DNA from: an uncultured Ruminococcus sp.
GTDB taxonomy: Bacteria > Bacillota > Clostridia > Oscillospirales > CAG-272
Length of the DNA: 9,133 bases
Assembly: GCA_902783755.1 (NCBI GenBank)
Contig: CACZSC010000279.1
Coordinates: 1 to 9,133, forward strand
Direction of reading: 5' to 3'
Every line of letters begins with the position of its first letter. The first letter of the stretch is position 1. A program made the translations under genes and the position numbers. Positions 1-6,679 of the stretch are shown piece after piece. A model generated the notes under the pieces. It made no database searches. It was given only the letters and a program-made list of their open reading frames with translations, and was not told where the DNA came from.

Positions 1-708
1 CGTCTGCCGCCTGATTTGATCAATATAGTCGGCGAGTCCGGCGTTTTGGGCGCTTTCGCTGCCACCGTATGGGGATGTCAGGAACAGGATTCCCGTTTCC
101 CTGTCGGAAGAAAACAGATGCCCTTCTTCCACGACTCCGCCGGCGTCGGGACGCAATTTCCCGAGCCGTTGGAAAACCGGTCCGCTCAGTCCAATAGGGT
201 CATTACGGAGAATACCAGAGGACAGTCCCGGATTCAACAGGGCTGTCTTGTTGTTCCGGATCCTTTCTTTGACATAGTTCCGGTCCGCCAGCAAGGAGTC
301 CATCCTTGAGTAGTCTTCCGGCAGCAGGAAATATGGAAGGTTGGATACGATGAAATCGGTTACACCCAGGATGTCGTCTTCATTGACTTTTGCCAGGACG
401 CCTGCATATTTCCCGGTGGAATCCCCCTCGGTCCACTTTTCCTCAAATTGATCCATCGCCTCCCGGCGGGCGTCGAAATCCCCTCCCGTGAACAGCAGCG
501 ATATCTTGTCATCTCCCCCGAGGCGACGGAAGGCGCCTGTGTATTTGCGTGTGTCCTCATTCTGGGGCAGGAAGGAGGAAATATCTTCCAGATAATGGAG
601 TGTTCCCGACCGCCAGAGGCCGATCGCCAGGAGGGCGAGCAGGATGCAGCACGCGACCGCCTTGTGGGTGGTCATGTAATCGTAGATATGCAGGATATGC
701 CGTTTCAT
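1..708 (-). CDS. MMPL/RND-like membrane exporter, N-terminal part (runs off left edge)
   Basis: I translated this reading frame directly: it opens with ATG at 708 and stays open for 236 codons to base 1, so only the N-terminus is here. Residues about 17-33 form one hydrophobic membrane segment (VACCILLALLAIGLW). They are followed by an EDISSFLP stretch like the 'D-I-t-x-L-L/F-P' just after the first helix in MMPL-family exporters, then a long hydrophilic region that would be the first periplasmic domain. Family members usually have around 800 residues and 11-12 helices, so roughly a quarter is visible. Its ATG overlaps the glycosyltransferase stop (ATGA). MMPL-type exporters are regular members of aryl-polyene clusters, where they are thought to move the lipid product from the inner membrane together with a LolA-like carrier. 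Membrane topology and position support the family; the substrate is inferred. Confidence 0.82.
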   Translation of the reverse strand, partial: MKRHILHIYDYMTTHKAVACCILLALLAIGLWRSGTLHYLEDISSFLPQNEDTRKYTGAFRRLGGDDKISLLFTGGDFDARREAMDQFEEKWTEGDSTGKYAGVLAKVNEDDILGVTDFIVSNLPYFLLPEDYSRMDSLLADRNYVKERIRNNKTALLNPGLSSGILRNDPIGLSGPVFQRLGKLRPDAGGVVEEGHLFSSDRETGILFLTSPYGGSESAQNAGLADYIDQIRRQT

Positions 709-1457
709 CTGCTTCTCCGCATGAAAAGCCGGTTGAACAACATCCTTGGATAGCCATAGACTACGGCCAGAACGCAGAGGGAGGTATTAAGCAGCGTGAT
801 CCGGAAAAAATCCAGGAACGGCCTGAAGTGGGACACCCGGTCGGCGGGATATTCCACATCTATTTTAACGGGGACGAGGGAAAGTCCTTTCCAGGCTGAG
901 AATACGAGTAAAAGCAGTTCGGCCTCATACCTGTCGGTCATGATCCGTATGCCGCCGAGGTCGGGTAGGGAATATGCCCGGAAACCGGTCTGGGTGTCGG
1001 GCAGGGAAATGAAGGTCTGCACGGTAAACCAGAAATTCGAAAACCGGTTCGCAAACGTATTTCCGGAGGGCATTCCGTCCGCATGGAGATTGCGGCTGCC
1101 AATAACGATCGTCCTCCCTTCCGCCCGTTCAAGCAGCAAGGGGATGTCTTCTGGTTTGTGCTGTCCGTCGGCGTCAAGGGTCACCGCAAACTGGAATCCT
1201 GACCGGAGGGCGGACAGGAATGCCGCTTTCAATGCGGCTCCCTTGCCCTTGTTTTCAGGGAAAGATATGACCTGTACGCTGTCCGGATTGTCCTGGCGTA
1301 TCTTTTCAAGGATAAGGCCGGTCCCGTCGGTAGAACCGTCATCGACCACAAGCAGAGGGAGCCCGGACCTCAGGGTCCGCAGCACGACGTCAGCAATCGT
1401 CCCGGCATTGTTGTATGTCGGGATTACCACTGTCGTTTGTTCATATATGGACTTCAT
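705..1457 (-). CDS. Glycosyltransferase family 2 (dolichyl-phosphate-mannose-synthase-like)
   Basis: A 250-residue cytoplasmic GT-A fold enzyme that would transfer a sugar from a nucleotide-sugar donor. Visible motifs, in order: VVIPTYNN (residues 10-17), the nucleotide-binding VVDDGSTDGT (37-46), the metal-binding DADGQH (95-100), and QTGFRAY (156-162). This series is typical of the polyprenyl-phosphate-sugar synthase branch (DPM1-like). The C-terminus (about 215-245) is rich in hydrophobic and basic residues and may bind the membrane, but there is no clear pair of helices as in GtrB-like enzymes. It starts 3 nt after the dehydratase stop and overlaps the exporter start by 4 nt. GT2 enzymes are common in aryl-polyene clusters, where they may attach a sugar to the polyene or its lipid anchor. 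The fold is near certain; donor and acceptor are unknown. Confidence 0.92.
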   Translation of the reverse strand: MKSIYEQTTVVIPTYNNAGTIADVVLRTLRSGLPLLVVDDGSTDGTGLILEKIRQDNPDSVQVISFPENKGKGAALKAAFLSALRSGFQFAVTLDADGQHKPEDIPLLLERAEGRTIVIGSRNLHADGMPSGNTFANRFSNFWFTVQTFISLPDTQTGFRAYSLPDLGGIRIMTDRYEAELLLLVFSAWKGLSLVPVKIDVEYPADRVSHFRPFLDFFRITLLNTSLCVLAVVYGYPRMLFNRLFMRRSR

Positions 1458-1460
1458 GGC

Positions 1461-1787
1461 TCAGAGGACGGTAACTATCATGCTGGCGCACATCACATCA
1501 CGGTGATACACGTTTATTTCTCCGCCCGACTTGAAGAAGAATACCAGTTCGGTGTCTTCCTCGGGAATGACGGGTACGAGGAATTTTATGTTCTTTGCAG
1601 ACGAGATATCTACGGTTTTGCCAAGGATAAGGGAAAGTGTCTCGACGGCTATTTGGACAATCGTGACACCCGGGGTGATCGGATGACCGGGGAAATGCGC
1701 CGCATAAATGCCGCAACCGCCGTTGATTTTTACGGTAACGGAATCATCCGACATTGAAACAATGTCATATAGCTCCCTTCTTAACAT
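1461..1787 (-). CDS. Small hotdog-fold 3-hydroxyacyl-ACP dehydratase (FabZ/ApeI-like)
   Basis: A 108-residue hotdog-fold protein with the FabZ signature HFPGHPITPGV at residues 31-41; H31 is the expected catalytic His. The usual Glu of the central helix falls near residue 49 (IVQIAVETL). It is shorter than FabZ (about 145 residues) and lacks the LPHRYPFLLVDR-type N-terminal segment, which matches ApeI-type dehydratases of aryl-polyene clusters. Expected role: remove water from 3-hydroxyacyl-ACP intermediates so that the growing chain becomes a conjugated polyene. It begins 2 nt after the LolA-like gene stop. A hotdog thioesterase role is a less likely alternative, because the HFPGHP motif with following PGV is dehydratase-like. 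Confidence 0.88.
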   Translation of the reverse strand: MLRRELYDIVSMSDDSVTVKINGGCGIYAAHFPGHPITPGVTIVQIAVETLSLILGKTVDISSAKNIKFLVPVIPEEDTELVFFFKSGGEINVYHRDVMCASMIVTVL

Positions 1788-1789
1788 TT

Positions 1790-2317
1790 TCAGCCTTTTT
1801 CAAACAAAGATGGATCGATGTCGACGTTAAACTTTATGTCTTTGAATGACAATATAGTATAATCTCCTTCATTTCCGAAGAGCTGGATCTCTTCAATCAG
1901 CAGGGAATCGTTCCGGACAATGAGGACTATTCTGGTGAAAAGACGCTTGAGATCATTGCGGACTGGAATCAGCGTGACATAATAATGCTTGTTTCCTGTT
2001 ATCTCCGTTACGGTGAAATCCTTTCTGCCCGGCAGGCGGAACTGTCGTCCGCTACTGATTTCGCCATTGAAGACGGAGGTGCGGCGGACCGGACGGACGG
2101 TCTCCCAGCGGATTTTGTCTGGTTGCTGAAGATATACGGTGCCCTCGCTGACAATGTCCTCCGTCAGCATCGGGGAGTGTCTTTTCTGGGTAAAGTCCGC
2201 TTTAAGGCTGGGCTGGACGTTGACGCTGAGAATCCGGTCCAGCAGATCTTCCTGGGCAACCGCAGACAGACCCGGGAACAACAGCAAAGCGACTATGTAT
2301 AATAACCTTCTTTTCAT
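1790..2317 (-). CDS. LolA-like periplasmic outer-membrane lipid/lipoprotein carrier
   Basis: The chosen start, ATG at 2317, gives 175 residues with a clean signal peptide (MKRR, then hydrophobic 5-18, probable cleavage after AVA near residue 21). A longer in-frame reading to 2623 only covers the upstream gene in another frame. There is no lipobox Cys, so the mature protein should be soluble in the periplasm. The mature part has the LolA-family look: an N-terminal helix, then ADFTQKRHSPML (40-51), 'SEGTVYLQQPDKIRWE' (57-72) and a C-terminal beta-rich region. The TQ-x-R and 'G-x-x-x-L-x-x-P-x-x-x-R-W' patterns are the main evidence. Its ATG overlaps the DMT gene stop (ATGA). Such LolA paralogues are regular members of aryl-polyene operons and probably ferry the hydrophobic product, together with the MMPL exporter, across the periplasm. 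The lipoprotein-sorting LolA would be encoded elsewhere. Confidence 0.9.
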   Translation of the reverse strand: MKRRLLYIVALLLFPGLSAVAQEDLLDRILSVNVQPSLKADFTQKRHSPMLTEDIVSEGTVYLQQPDKIRWETVRPVRRTSVFNGEISSGRQFRLPGRKDFTVTEITGNKHYYVTLIPVRNDLKRLFTRIVLIVRNDSLLIEEIQLFGNEGDYTILSFKDIKFNVDIDPSLFEKG

Positions 2318-2670
2318 TTCGTGATAAGGATGCAGCCCAGGATGATCAGGAAAACACCGGCCCACTGGCCCGCAGTAACCGATTCGCGGAAGATGAACAA
2401 CGCCGCAAGCATTCCGAAGATATAGCTGAGGCAGGACAGGGGATAAGCCACTCCGAAGGGATAATGCTTGAGGATGAACATCCACAGGACGGTCGCCAGT
2501 CCGAAAGAAATGCCGCAGCCAAGGAACCACCAGTTCGTAAGCTGGGCCCGGAAGAACCGCCATGTCCAGCTGAACGGTCCGGCTGCGGAAAGGGCTAATT
2601 TCAAAAGGACCTGTCCTCCGCAAAGGAAAAGACTCTGCAGGATTGCCAGGGGGATCAGTTTAGAATACAT
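2314..2670 (-). CDS. Small four-helix DMT/EamA-superfamily membrane protein
   Basis: A 118-residue, highly hydrophobic protein with four predicted membrane helices (about 5-27, 46-67, 72-93 and 100-117). The third and fourth helices carry a typical EamA repeat pattern (AYPLSCLSYIFGMLAALFIFRE, then AGQWAGVFLIILGCILI). Most EamA proteins have ten helices in two repeats; this is a single-repeat form, like SMR proteins or the ArnE/ArnF flippase subunits, and would need to form a dimer. It overlaps the chain-length-factor gene by 11 nt and the LolA-like gene by 4 nt. Since it lies between the polyketide genes and the LolA, glycosyltransferase and exporter genes, a role in flipping a lipid-linked intermediate across the inner membrane is plausible, but no substrate can be read from the sequence. 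Confidence 0.85.
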   Translation of the reverse strand: MYSKLIPLAILQSLFLCGGQVLLKLALSAAGPFSWTWRFFRAQLTNWWFLGCGISFGLATVLWMFILKHYPFGVAYPLSCLSYIFGMLAALFIFRESVTAGQWAGVFLIILGCILITK

Positions 2671-3253
2671 AGTCTCCGGAATTAAAAGGTGGCGTGATTT
2701 CTCTAATGGCGCCGGTCCCGTTGGCGGAAAGAACCATTGCTACAGCCCTGTCTTCCAATGTTATGCCAAAAGAACGCAAAGACTCTGCGTAAAGGGGCTC
2801 TTCTTCATCGAACCAACCGACCAGCGCCGTTTCAATTTCTCCCGTGCGTATCTGCATCCAGGCGTCAAGCAGGGCGCTTTCCAGGGAGGAGCCACGGTGG
2901 GAATATGTGGTGTTATAACCGTGACAATTGAGATAAACTCCTATGACAGAGCTAATTGTGTTGTGTGTGGACTGCATGAAATGGATCGGGCGCATAGGTG
3001 CGTCGTCCAATGCCAGGACCGCTTTCAGGAAATCAACGGAATTCGTGACGCAGCCGAAATCGGTCGCCGTGATGATGGCTCCGGGAGTCTCGATTCCCGC
3101 CTGCCGCAGCGCCTCTTTGGAAGTCCATATCGCACGTTTCAACAAACGCCCCATCCGCCTGGCCTCCATGGGAGAAAGGACGCTTCGGAAATCCGGATCG
3201 TCCTTGCCGAGGCAGACAAGTGAATTAAGAAAGACCTTTTTATCGTTTGTCAT
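2660..3253 (-). CDS. Ketosynthase-like chain-length factor without active-site Cys (ApeC-like)
   Basis: A 197-residue protein corresponding to the N-terminal half of a ketosynthase only. Where a ketosynthase has STACSS it has FMQSTHNTISS (residues 92-102), so Asn98 sits at the Cys position. Earlier TATDFGCVTNSVDFLKAVL (62-80) and later SLESALLDAWMQIRTGEIETALVGWFDE (123-150) match the ketosynthase core in order. The C-terminal half with the two catalytic His residues is absent. I recall enterobacterial ApeC having a similar SVHNS motif and a similar stand-alone half domain (the family called beta-ketoacyl synthase N-terminal-like). By that analogy it would pair with ketosynthase B, whose 3' end it overlaps by 14 nt, and shape the chain-length pocket. 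The degenerate state is a family trait, not decay: the frame is intact and tightly coupled to its neighbours. Confidence 0.85.
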   Translation of the reverse strand: MTNDKKVFLNSLVCLGKDDPDFRSVLSPMEARRMGRLLKRAIWTSKEALRQAGIETPGAIITATDFGCVTNSVDFLKAVLALDDAPMRPIHFMQSTHNTISSVIGVYLNCHGYNTTYSHRGSSLESALLDAWMQIRTGEIETALVGWFDEEEPLYAESLRSFGITLEDRAVAMVLSANGTGAIREITPPFNSGDYVF

Positions 3254-4406
3254 AACGCGATAGTATCAAAGACGAATCATTCCCTCCGAATCCGAAAGAA
3301 TTGCAGAGGACGTTGACGACAGGTTTTTGCTCGCCGGGCGTCGGGACGATGCAAGCCGGATCGGGCGTGGTGAAATTGAGTTGAGGGAAAACGATGCCCT
3401 CCTGGATGGCCAGCAGGCAGAAAACGGCTTCTATGGAACCGGATGCGCTCGTGGTGTGCCCCGTGTATGCCTTTGTGGATGAAATGGGAGGCAGATTGTC
3501 ACCGAAGACCCGGCACAGAGCCGCGCTTTCAGAAGCGTCATTGTTGACTGTGCCCGTTCCGTGGGCGTTGACATAGTCGATATCCGCTGCGGTCAGGCCG
3601 GAATCCGTCAGGGCTTTTCCCATGGCGAGGAACGCCCCTTCCCCATTCTCGGATGATGCCGTCTGATGGAATGCGTCGCAGGCATTTCCGCCGCCGCTGA
3701 CAATCCCCAGGACCTGGGCTTCCCGGCTTAAAGCCGCCGATTCTTTTTCCAAAATCAGGTACGCGGCTCCTTCACCGAGATTCAGGCCGGCGCGGGAGGC
3801 ATCGAACGGGCAGCAAGGCTTGTCATCCAGGATCATCAGCGAGTTGAAACCGTTGAGATGGAAGTTGGACAGGGCCTCGGCCCCGCCGACGGCCACCCTG
3901 TCGTAAAGGCCGTTCCTGATCAGGTTGGCACCGAACAATATGGCATTCAACGCTGACGAGCATGCCGTGGACACCGTGGTCGAAGATGAGATCACGCTGA
4001 ACCGGGAGGCGATCGCTTCCGTTGAGGCGCCCCAGTCGTGGTACTTTGAAAACGACGGGAAACACTTCTCTGTCAGGTCCATTCCGCCGACGGTCGTTCC
4101 GGAGACAAGGGGGAATGGTTCAATCTTGCCTTCCGACAGGAGACAGGCCTGTTTCAACGCCTCCTGAAGGGCCATGATGCCCAGAAGGGAAGATCTGGGA
4201 AATCCTTCGCTCAAACCGAGCCGTTCGCATAGCCATTCATTCGGGAACGGGACTTCTCCGACCAGTTTGTCTTTAAGGGACGTCGAAAGGAAACGGACGG
4301 GAGCGATACCTGTCCTGCATGCCTTGAGGGCGGCAAGATTATCAGCCTTGCCGCAGCCAAGGGCGCTGACGACACCCGCGCCTGTTATGACAATCCTTTC
4401 TTTCAC
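3240..4406 (-). CDS. Beta-ketoacyl-ACP synthase B (FabF-like, complete catalytic triad)
   Basis: A 388-residue thiolase-fold condensing enzyme. It begins at residue 1 with RIVITGAGVVSALG, typical of FabF. The catalytic set is complete: Cys149 in VSTACSSALNAI, His282 in VNAHGTGTVNND, Lys312 and His317 in STKAYTGHTTSASGS. The glycine-rich C-terminus (NSFGFGGNDSSLI) is also present. The start is GTG at 4406, chosen because it overlaps the ACP 2 stop in a GTGA and because the next residues begin the first core strand directly. Expected reaction: decarboxylative condensation of malonyl-ACP with acyl-ACP during polyene extension. The adjoining Cys-less protein downstream is its likely heterodimer partner, as in ApeO-ApeC. 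The intact Cys suggests this is the chain-extending subunit. Confidence 0.95.
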   Translation of the reverse strand: MKERIVITGAGVVSALGCGKADNLAALKACRTGIAPVRFLSTSLKDKLVGEVPFPNEWLCERLGLSEGFPRSSLLGIMALQEALKQACLLSEGKIEPFPLVSGTTVGGMDLTEKCFPSFSKYHDWGASTEAIASRFSVISSSTTVSTACSSALNAILFGANLIRNGLYDRVAVGGAEALSNFHLNGFNSLMILDDKPCCPFDASRAGLNLGEGAAYLILEKESAALSREAQVLGIVSGGGNACDAFHQTASSENGEGAFLAMGKALTDSGLTAADIDYVNAHGTGTVNNDASESAALCRVFGDNLPPISSTKAYTGHTTSASGSIEAVFCLLAIQEGIVFPQLNFTTPDPACIVPTPGEQKPVVNVLCNSFGFGGNDSSLILSRYDKR

Positions 4407-4663
4407 TTTGTCCTGTGGGCGGCAACGTATTCCGCGATAACGGCAAAACTCTGGAACACCTTCTTTCCTTCCATCGGGGAGGAAAGGCGGATGCCATAAT
4501 TCTTCTCAAGAAGGATCAGCAGCTCCAGTACATCGATTGAATCCAGCCCGATACCTTCGGCCCCGAACAAAGGGGCGTGATCGTCGATATCTTCGGGAGT
4601 CATTCCCTCAAGATTTAGGGTCTCGATGACCTTCAGCTTCAACTCTCGGATTAAATCTTCCAT
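4403..4663 (-). CDS. Acyl carrier protein 2
   Basis: An 86-residue acidic helical protein with the phosphopantetheine attachment motif GLDSID at residues 39-44; Ser42 is the modified residue. The segment before it (PLFGAEGIGLDSIDVLELLILLEKNYGIRL, residues 31-60, quoted only as a range of two motif blocks) resembles aryl-polyene carrier proteins more than primary-metabolism ACP, in which the motif is usually GADSLDTVEL. It would carry the growing polyene between ketosynthases and dehydratases after modification by a phosphopantetheinyl transferase, which is not in the window. It starts 6 nt after the short ketosynthase-like gene, the largest gap in the operon, and overlaps ketosynthase B by 4 nt. 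Confidence 0.94.
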   Translation of the reverse strand: MEDLIRELKLKVIETLNLEGMTPEDIDDHAPLFGAEGIGLDSIDVLELLILLEKNYGIRLSSPMEGKKVFQSFAVIAEYVAAHRTK

Positions 4664-4669
4664 AACAAG

Positions 4670-5164
4670 TTACTGTTTTTCAATTAATGATACCTGGCAT
4701 GTCCAGTCGGTTTCAGTCCTGCAGTCGATCCAGGCGACGACAGCTGACGTTGTCGTGCGGTCCTGAAAGACGTTTTCGACGATGGACATGATTCTCTCAA
4801 AATCAAATTCTTCTATAATGAATGCGGAGGTTTCGCCTTCGTAATGGTTCCTTATGGCAATCTCTCCGCTAACGATGTTCGGAAGCGTGTATACGAACAG
4901 GGCCGGGGAAGGATAGTCGTCGATGGTCCCGGAATAGTGCCGGTCGTTGCATTCGCAGCCGAAACGGCTGAAAGTGAGGACGGCGCGGTCTTCACGGGGA
5001 ACAAAACGGCCGGTATCTGGTTTCAGCAGCAATTCCGTCCCCAGGAAACCGAGTTTGCAGAGGATGTCCATTTTGAAGAACTTCATATAGTCTCCTGCAA
5101 GTTCCCTGTACAATGCGGTCAAATCAGATCCGGCAGGAATGCTTACCGTGCGTACGACTTTCAT
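4670..5164 (-). CDS. Short ketosynthase-like protein without active-site Cys
   Basis: A 164-residue protein that I read as a second stand-alone, inactive ketosynthase-like half. The best-matching part is AVLTFSRFGC (61-70) followed by SPALFVYTLPNIVSGEIAIR (86-105). The latter resembles the 'sPalFpyTLPN-aaGEvaIR' stretch of ketosynthase-related proteins, with Asn96 near the position of the catalytic Cys. No catalytic His motif follows; the rest (about 115-160) looks like the remaining core strands and helices, ending in a hydrophobic strand (SAVVAWIDC). It overlaps ketosynthase A by 4 nt (ATGA), so I infer that it partners that enzyme as a chain-length or structural subunit. The family call is weaker than for the ApeC-like gene, because similarity is concentrated in one segment; it may instead be a distinct accessory protein of Bacteroidota pigment clusters. 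Confidence 0.72.
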   Translation of the reverse strand: MKVVRTVSIPAGSDLTALYRELAGDYMKFFKMDILCKLGFLGTELLLKPDTGRFVPREDRAVLTFSRFGCECNDRHYSGTIDDYPSPALFVYTLPNIVSGEIAIRNHYEGETSAFIIEEFDFERIMSIVENVFQDRTTTSAVVAWIDCRTETDWTCQVSLIEKQ

Positions 5165-6258
5165 GACAGGCCTCCTTTTTTGAACAACAATGCGCCGTTG
5201 ACTCCTCCGAAACCCGACAGCAGCTTGATGAAAGCCCTTCCTTCACAAGGCTGCGCGGATGCGGAAACCCTGATGGGACGGGACACCCCGAGGGCGGAGA
5301 ATCCTTTGGTGGGAAGCACTGTTCCGTCCTCGCACTCGAAAATGGAAATGATTGATTCGAGGACTCCTGCAGCTCCCATCGTGTGGCCAAAGTATCCTTT
5401 TAGGCTGTTAACGGGAACATCTCCAAGCCCCGCACGATGAAGAGCGACGGCTTCCATCTCGTCGTTGAATAACGTTGAGGTTCCGTGGACGTTCACAAAG
5501 GAAATCTCTCCGGTGCCGATGGATTCCAAAACGTAACGGAGCGCCTTGTAACTGCCTTCTCCGGTTCTCGAGGGGCTGGATATGTGGTAGGCGTCATTGC
5601 GGACGGCCCCGTCGGCGACCTCCCATCCGTCTTCAGAAAACCCGAGGACAATGGCCGCCGCGGCCTCTCCCAGGTTCAACCCGTCCCTGGACTCGTCGAA
5701 TGGCCTGCACGGAGACGAAGAAACGGTCTTTAACGCATTGAATCCGGACGCGATGAAGCGTGACTGGACTTCGACCCCTATGACGACGACGTTGTCAAAC
5801 TTCCCGGAAAGGAGGGTGCGCCGTCCTTGTAAAATTGCATCAAGTCCTGAGATACAGGCATTTGAGACAACAAGAGGTGGGTTGGGATTATGGAAATAAG
5901 AAGCTATCCTTCTGGCGGATTCCGCAATTGAATATTTTTTTTCGTCGGACCCCAGCGATTCTATATTTCCTTTAATCGTTGAAAGGATAAAAAGAACCCT
6001 TGGCGAGGCAGGATCTATACCGGAAGATTCGACAGCCTGGGAAGCGGCTTTTATGCTTATGGTATCAAAAAAAGAATAACCGTCCAGGACGGACCGGTCT
6101 TCAAACAGGGAGAAAACCCCGTTGGGTCCCAAAGGAGAGTCCGGAGCGACAGGCCGTAATGCGGATTTCCCCTCCCGGACGGCCTCATATGTTAGGGATG
6201 CCGTCTGTCCGAGAGGTGTAAGAGCACCAAAACCAAGACAAGCTACCCTATCCTTCAT
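5161..6258 (-). CDS. Beta-ketoacyl-ACP synthase A (complete catalytic triad, short form)
   Basis: With ATG at 6258 the protein has 365 residues; I prefer this start because the first core strand (VACLGFGALTPLG) follows at once, while the in-frame extension to 6318 adds 20 basic, unlikely residues inside the dehydratase gene. Catalytic residues: Cys135 in VSNACISGLDAI, His258 in VNVHGTSTLFND, Lys287 and His292 in SLKGYFGHTMGAAG. FabF-type enzymes usually have about 410 residues, so several surface loops are shortened, notably near the N-terminus (about 30-70). The active-site context NACISG differs from the TACSSA of ketosynthase B, suggesting a different acyl substrate or step, for instance early extension of the aryl starter. 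It overlaps the dehydratase by 11 nt and the Cys-less protein by 4 nt. Confidence 0.93.
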   Translation of the reverse strand: MKDRVACLGFGALTPLGQTASLTYEAVREGKSALRPVAPDSPLGPNGVFSLFEDRSVLDGYSFFDTISIKAASQAVESSGIDPASPRVLFILSTIKGNIESLGSDEKKYSIAESARRIASYFHNPNPPLVVSNACISGLDAILQGRRTLLSGKFDNVVVIGVEVQSRFIASGFNALKTVSSSPCRPFDESRDGLNLGEAAAAIVLGFSEDGWEVADGAVRNDAYHISSPSRTGEGSYKALRYVLESIGTGEISFVNVHGTSTLFNDEMEAVALHRAGLGDVPVNSLKGYFGHTMGAAGVLESIISIFECEDGTVLPTKGFSALGVSRPIRVSASAQPCEGRAFIKLLSGFGGVNGALLFKKGGLS

Positions 6259-6679
6259 CCTTGATGACAGTTTTAATCTGGGCTTCCGCAATCCTCTCTC
6301 CGCGGCAGGATACTTCAATCCTAGCCAGGCTGATGCCCATCATTTCGTGAAGTAGACGCACTTCCGTAGTCAGTATGTCCCCGGTTTGGGGATGACGGGA
6401 AAGGGAAAAGTCCCTGACCTGGCCGAGCATGCCTATCTGAATGGGGATGTGGAGGATATATTTGGAAATGTAACCGACTCTCGCCGCCATTGACTGGGCC
6501 ATGTGCTCCATGACTCCGGCAGCGCTCAGGACGTTGCCGTCCATCATCAGACCATCCGCGGGAACTGTATACTGTACGACGGTTTTGTCTTCATCGTAAG
6601 AGACGATCCTGTCAATGAAAACGAACGGAGGCTGCTGAAGAAGAACGTCTTTTGAAAGAACCGGAGTAAATGTCGTCAT
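6248..6679 (-). CDS. Hotdog-fold 3-hydroxyacyl-ACP dehydratase-like protein (ApeP-like)
   Basis: A 143-residue hotdog protein. An N-terminal QQPPFVFIDRIVSYDE (residues 15-30) corresponds to the LPHRYPFLLVDR segment of FabZ, with Gln instead of His. The central helix VMEHMAQSMAARVGY (56-70) keeps the conserved Glu (E58) and the AQ pair. Then come IGMLGQVRDFSLSR (82-95) and a C-terminal strand pair. The HFPGHP motif that carries the catalytic His of FabZ is absent (MMDGNVLSAAG instead), as in the ApeP-type second dehydratases of aryl-polyene clusters, as far as I recall them. Expected role: dehydration of 3-hydroxyacyl-ACP, perhaps as a complex with the ApeI-like protein. It overlaps the acyltransferase by 4 nt (ATGA). 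Family fold is well supported; whether it is catalytic alone is open. Confidence 0.87.
   Translation of the reverse strand: MTTFTPVLSKDVLLQQPPFVFIDRIVSYDEDKTVVQYTVPADGLMMDGNVLSAAGVMEHMAQSMAARVGYISKYILHIPIQIGMLGQVRDFSLSRHPQTGDILTTEVRLLHEMMGISLARIEVSCRGERIAEAQIKTVIKDEG

Noticed and set aside
796..1506. Plus-strand open frame of 236 codons
   Set aside because: Antisense to the GT2 gene; Arg/Ser-rich translation without motifs, a by-product of G/C-rich third positions on the other strand.
2318..2623. N-terminal extension of the LolA-like gene by 102 codons
   Set aside because: It overlaps the DMT gene in another frame and would bury an evident signal peptide; the ATG at 2317 makes a normal ATGA junction.
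2468..3223. Plus-strand open frame of 251 codons
   Set aside because: It lies fully opposite the DMT and ApeC-like genes, whose proteins have clear family motifs; its translation is rich in Arg, Cys and Gly and resembles no family.
2660..3253. ApeC-like gene as a truncated pseudogene of a ketosynthase
   Set aside because: The frame is intact, overlaps both neighbours and carries the S-x-H-N-S/T signature of a recognised stand-alone family, so the missing C-terminal half is normal.
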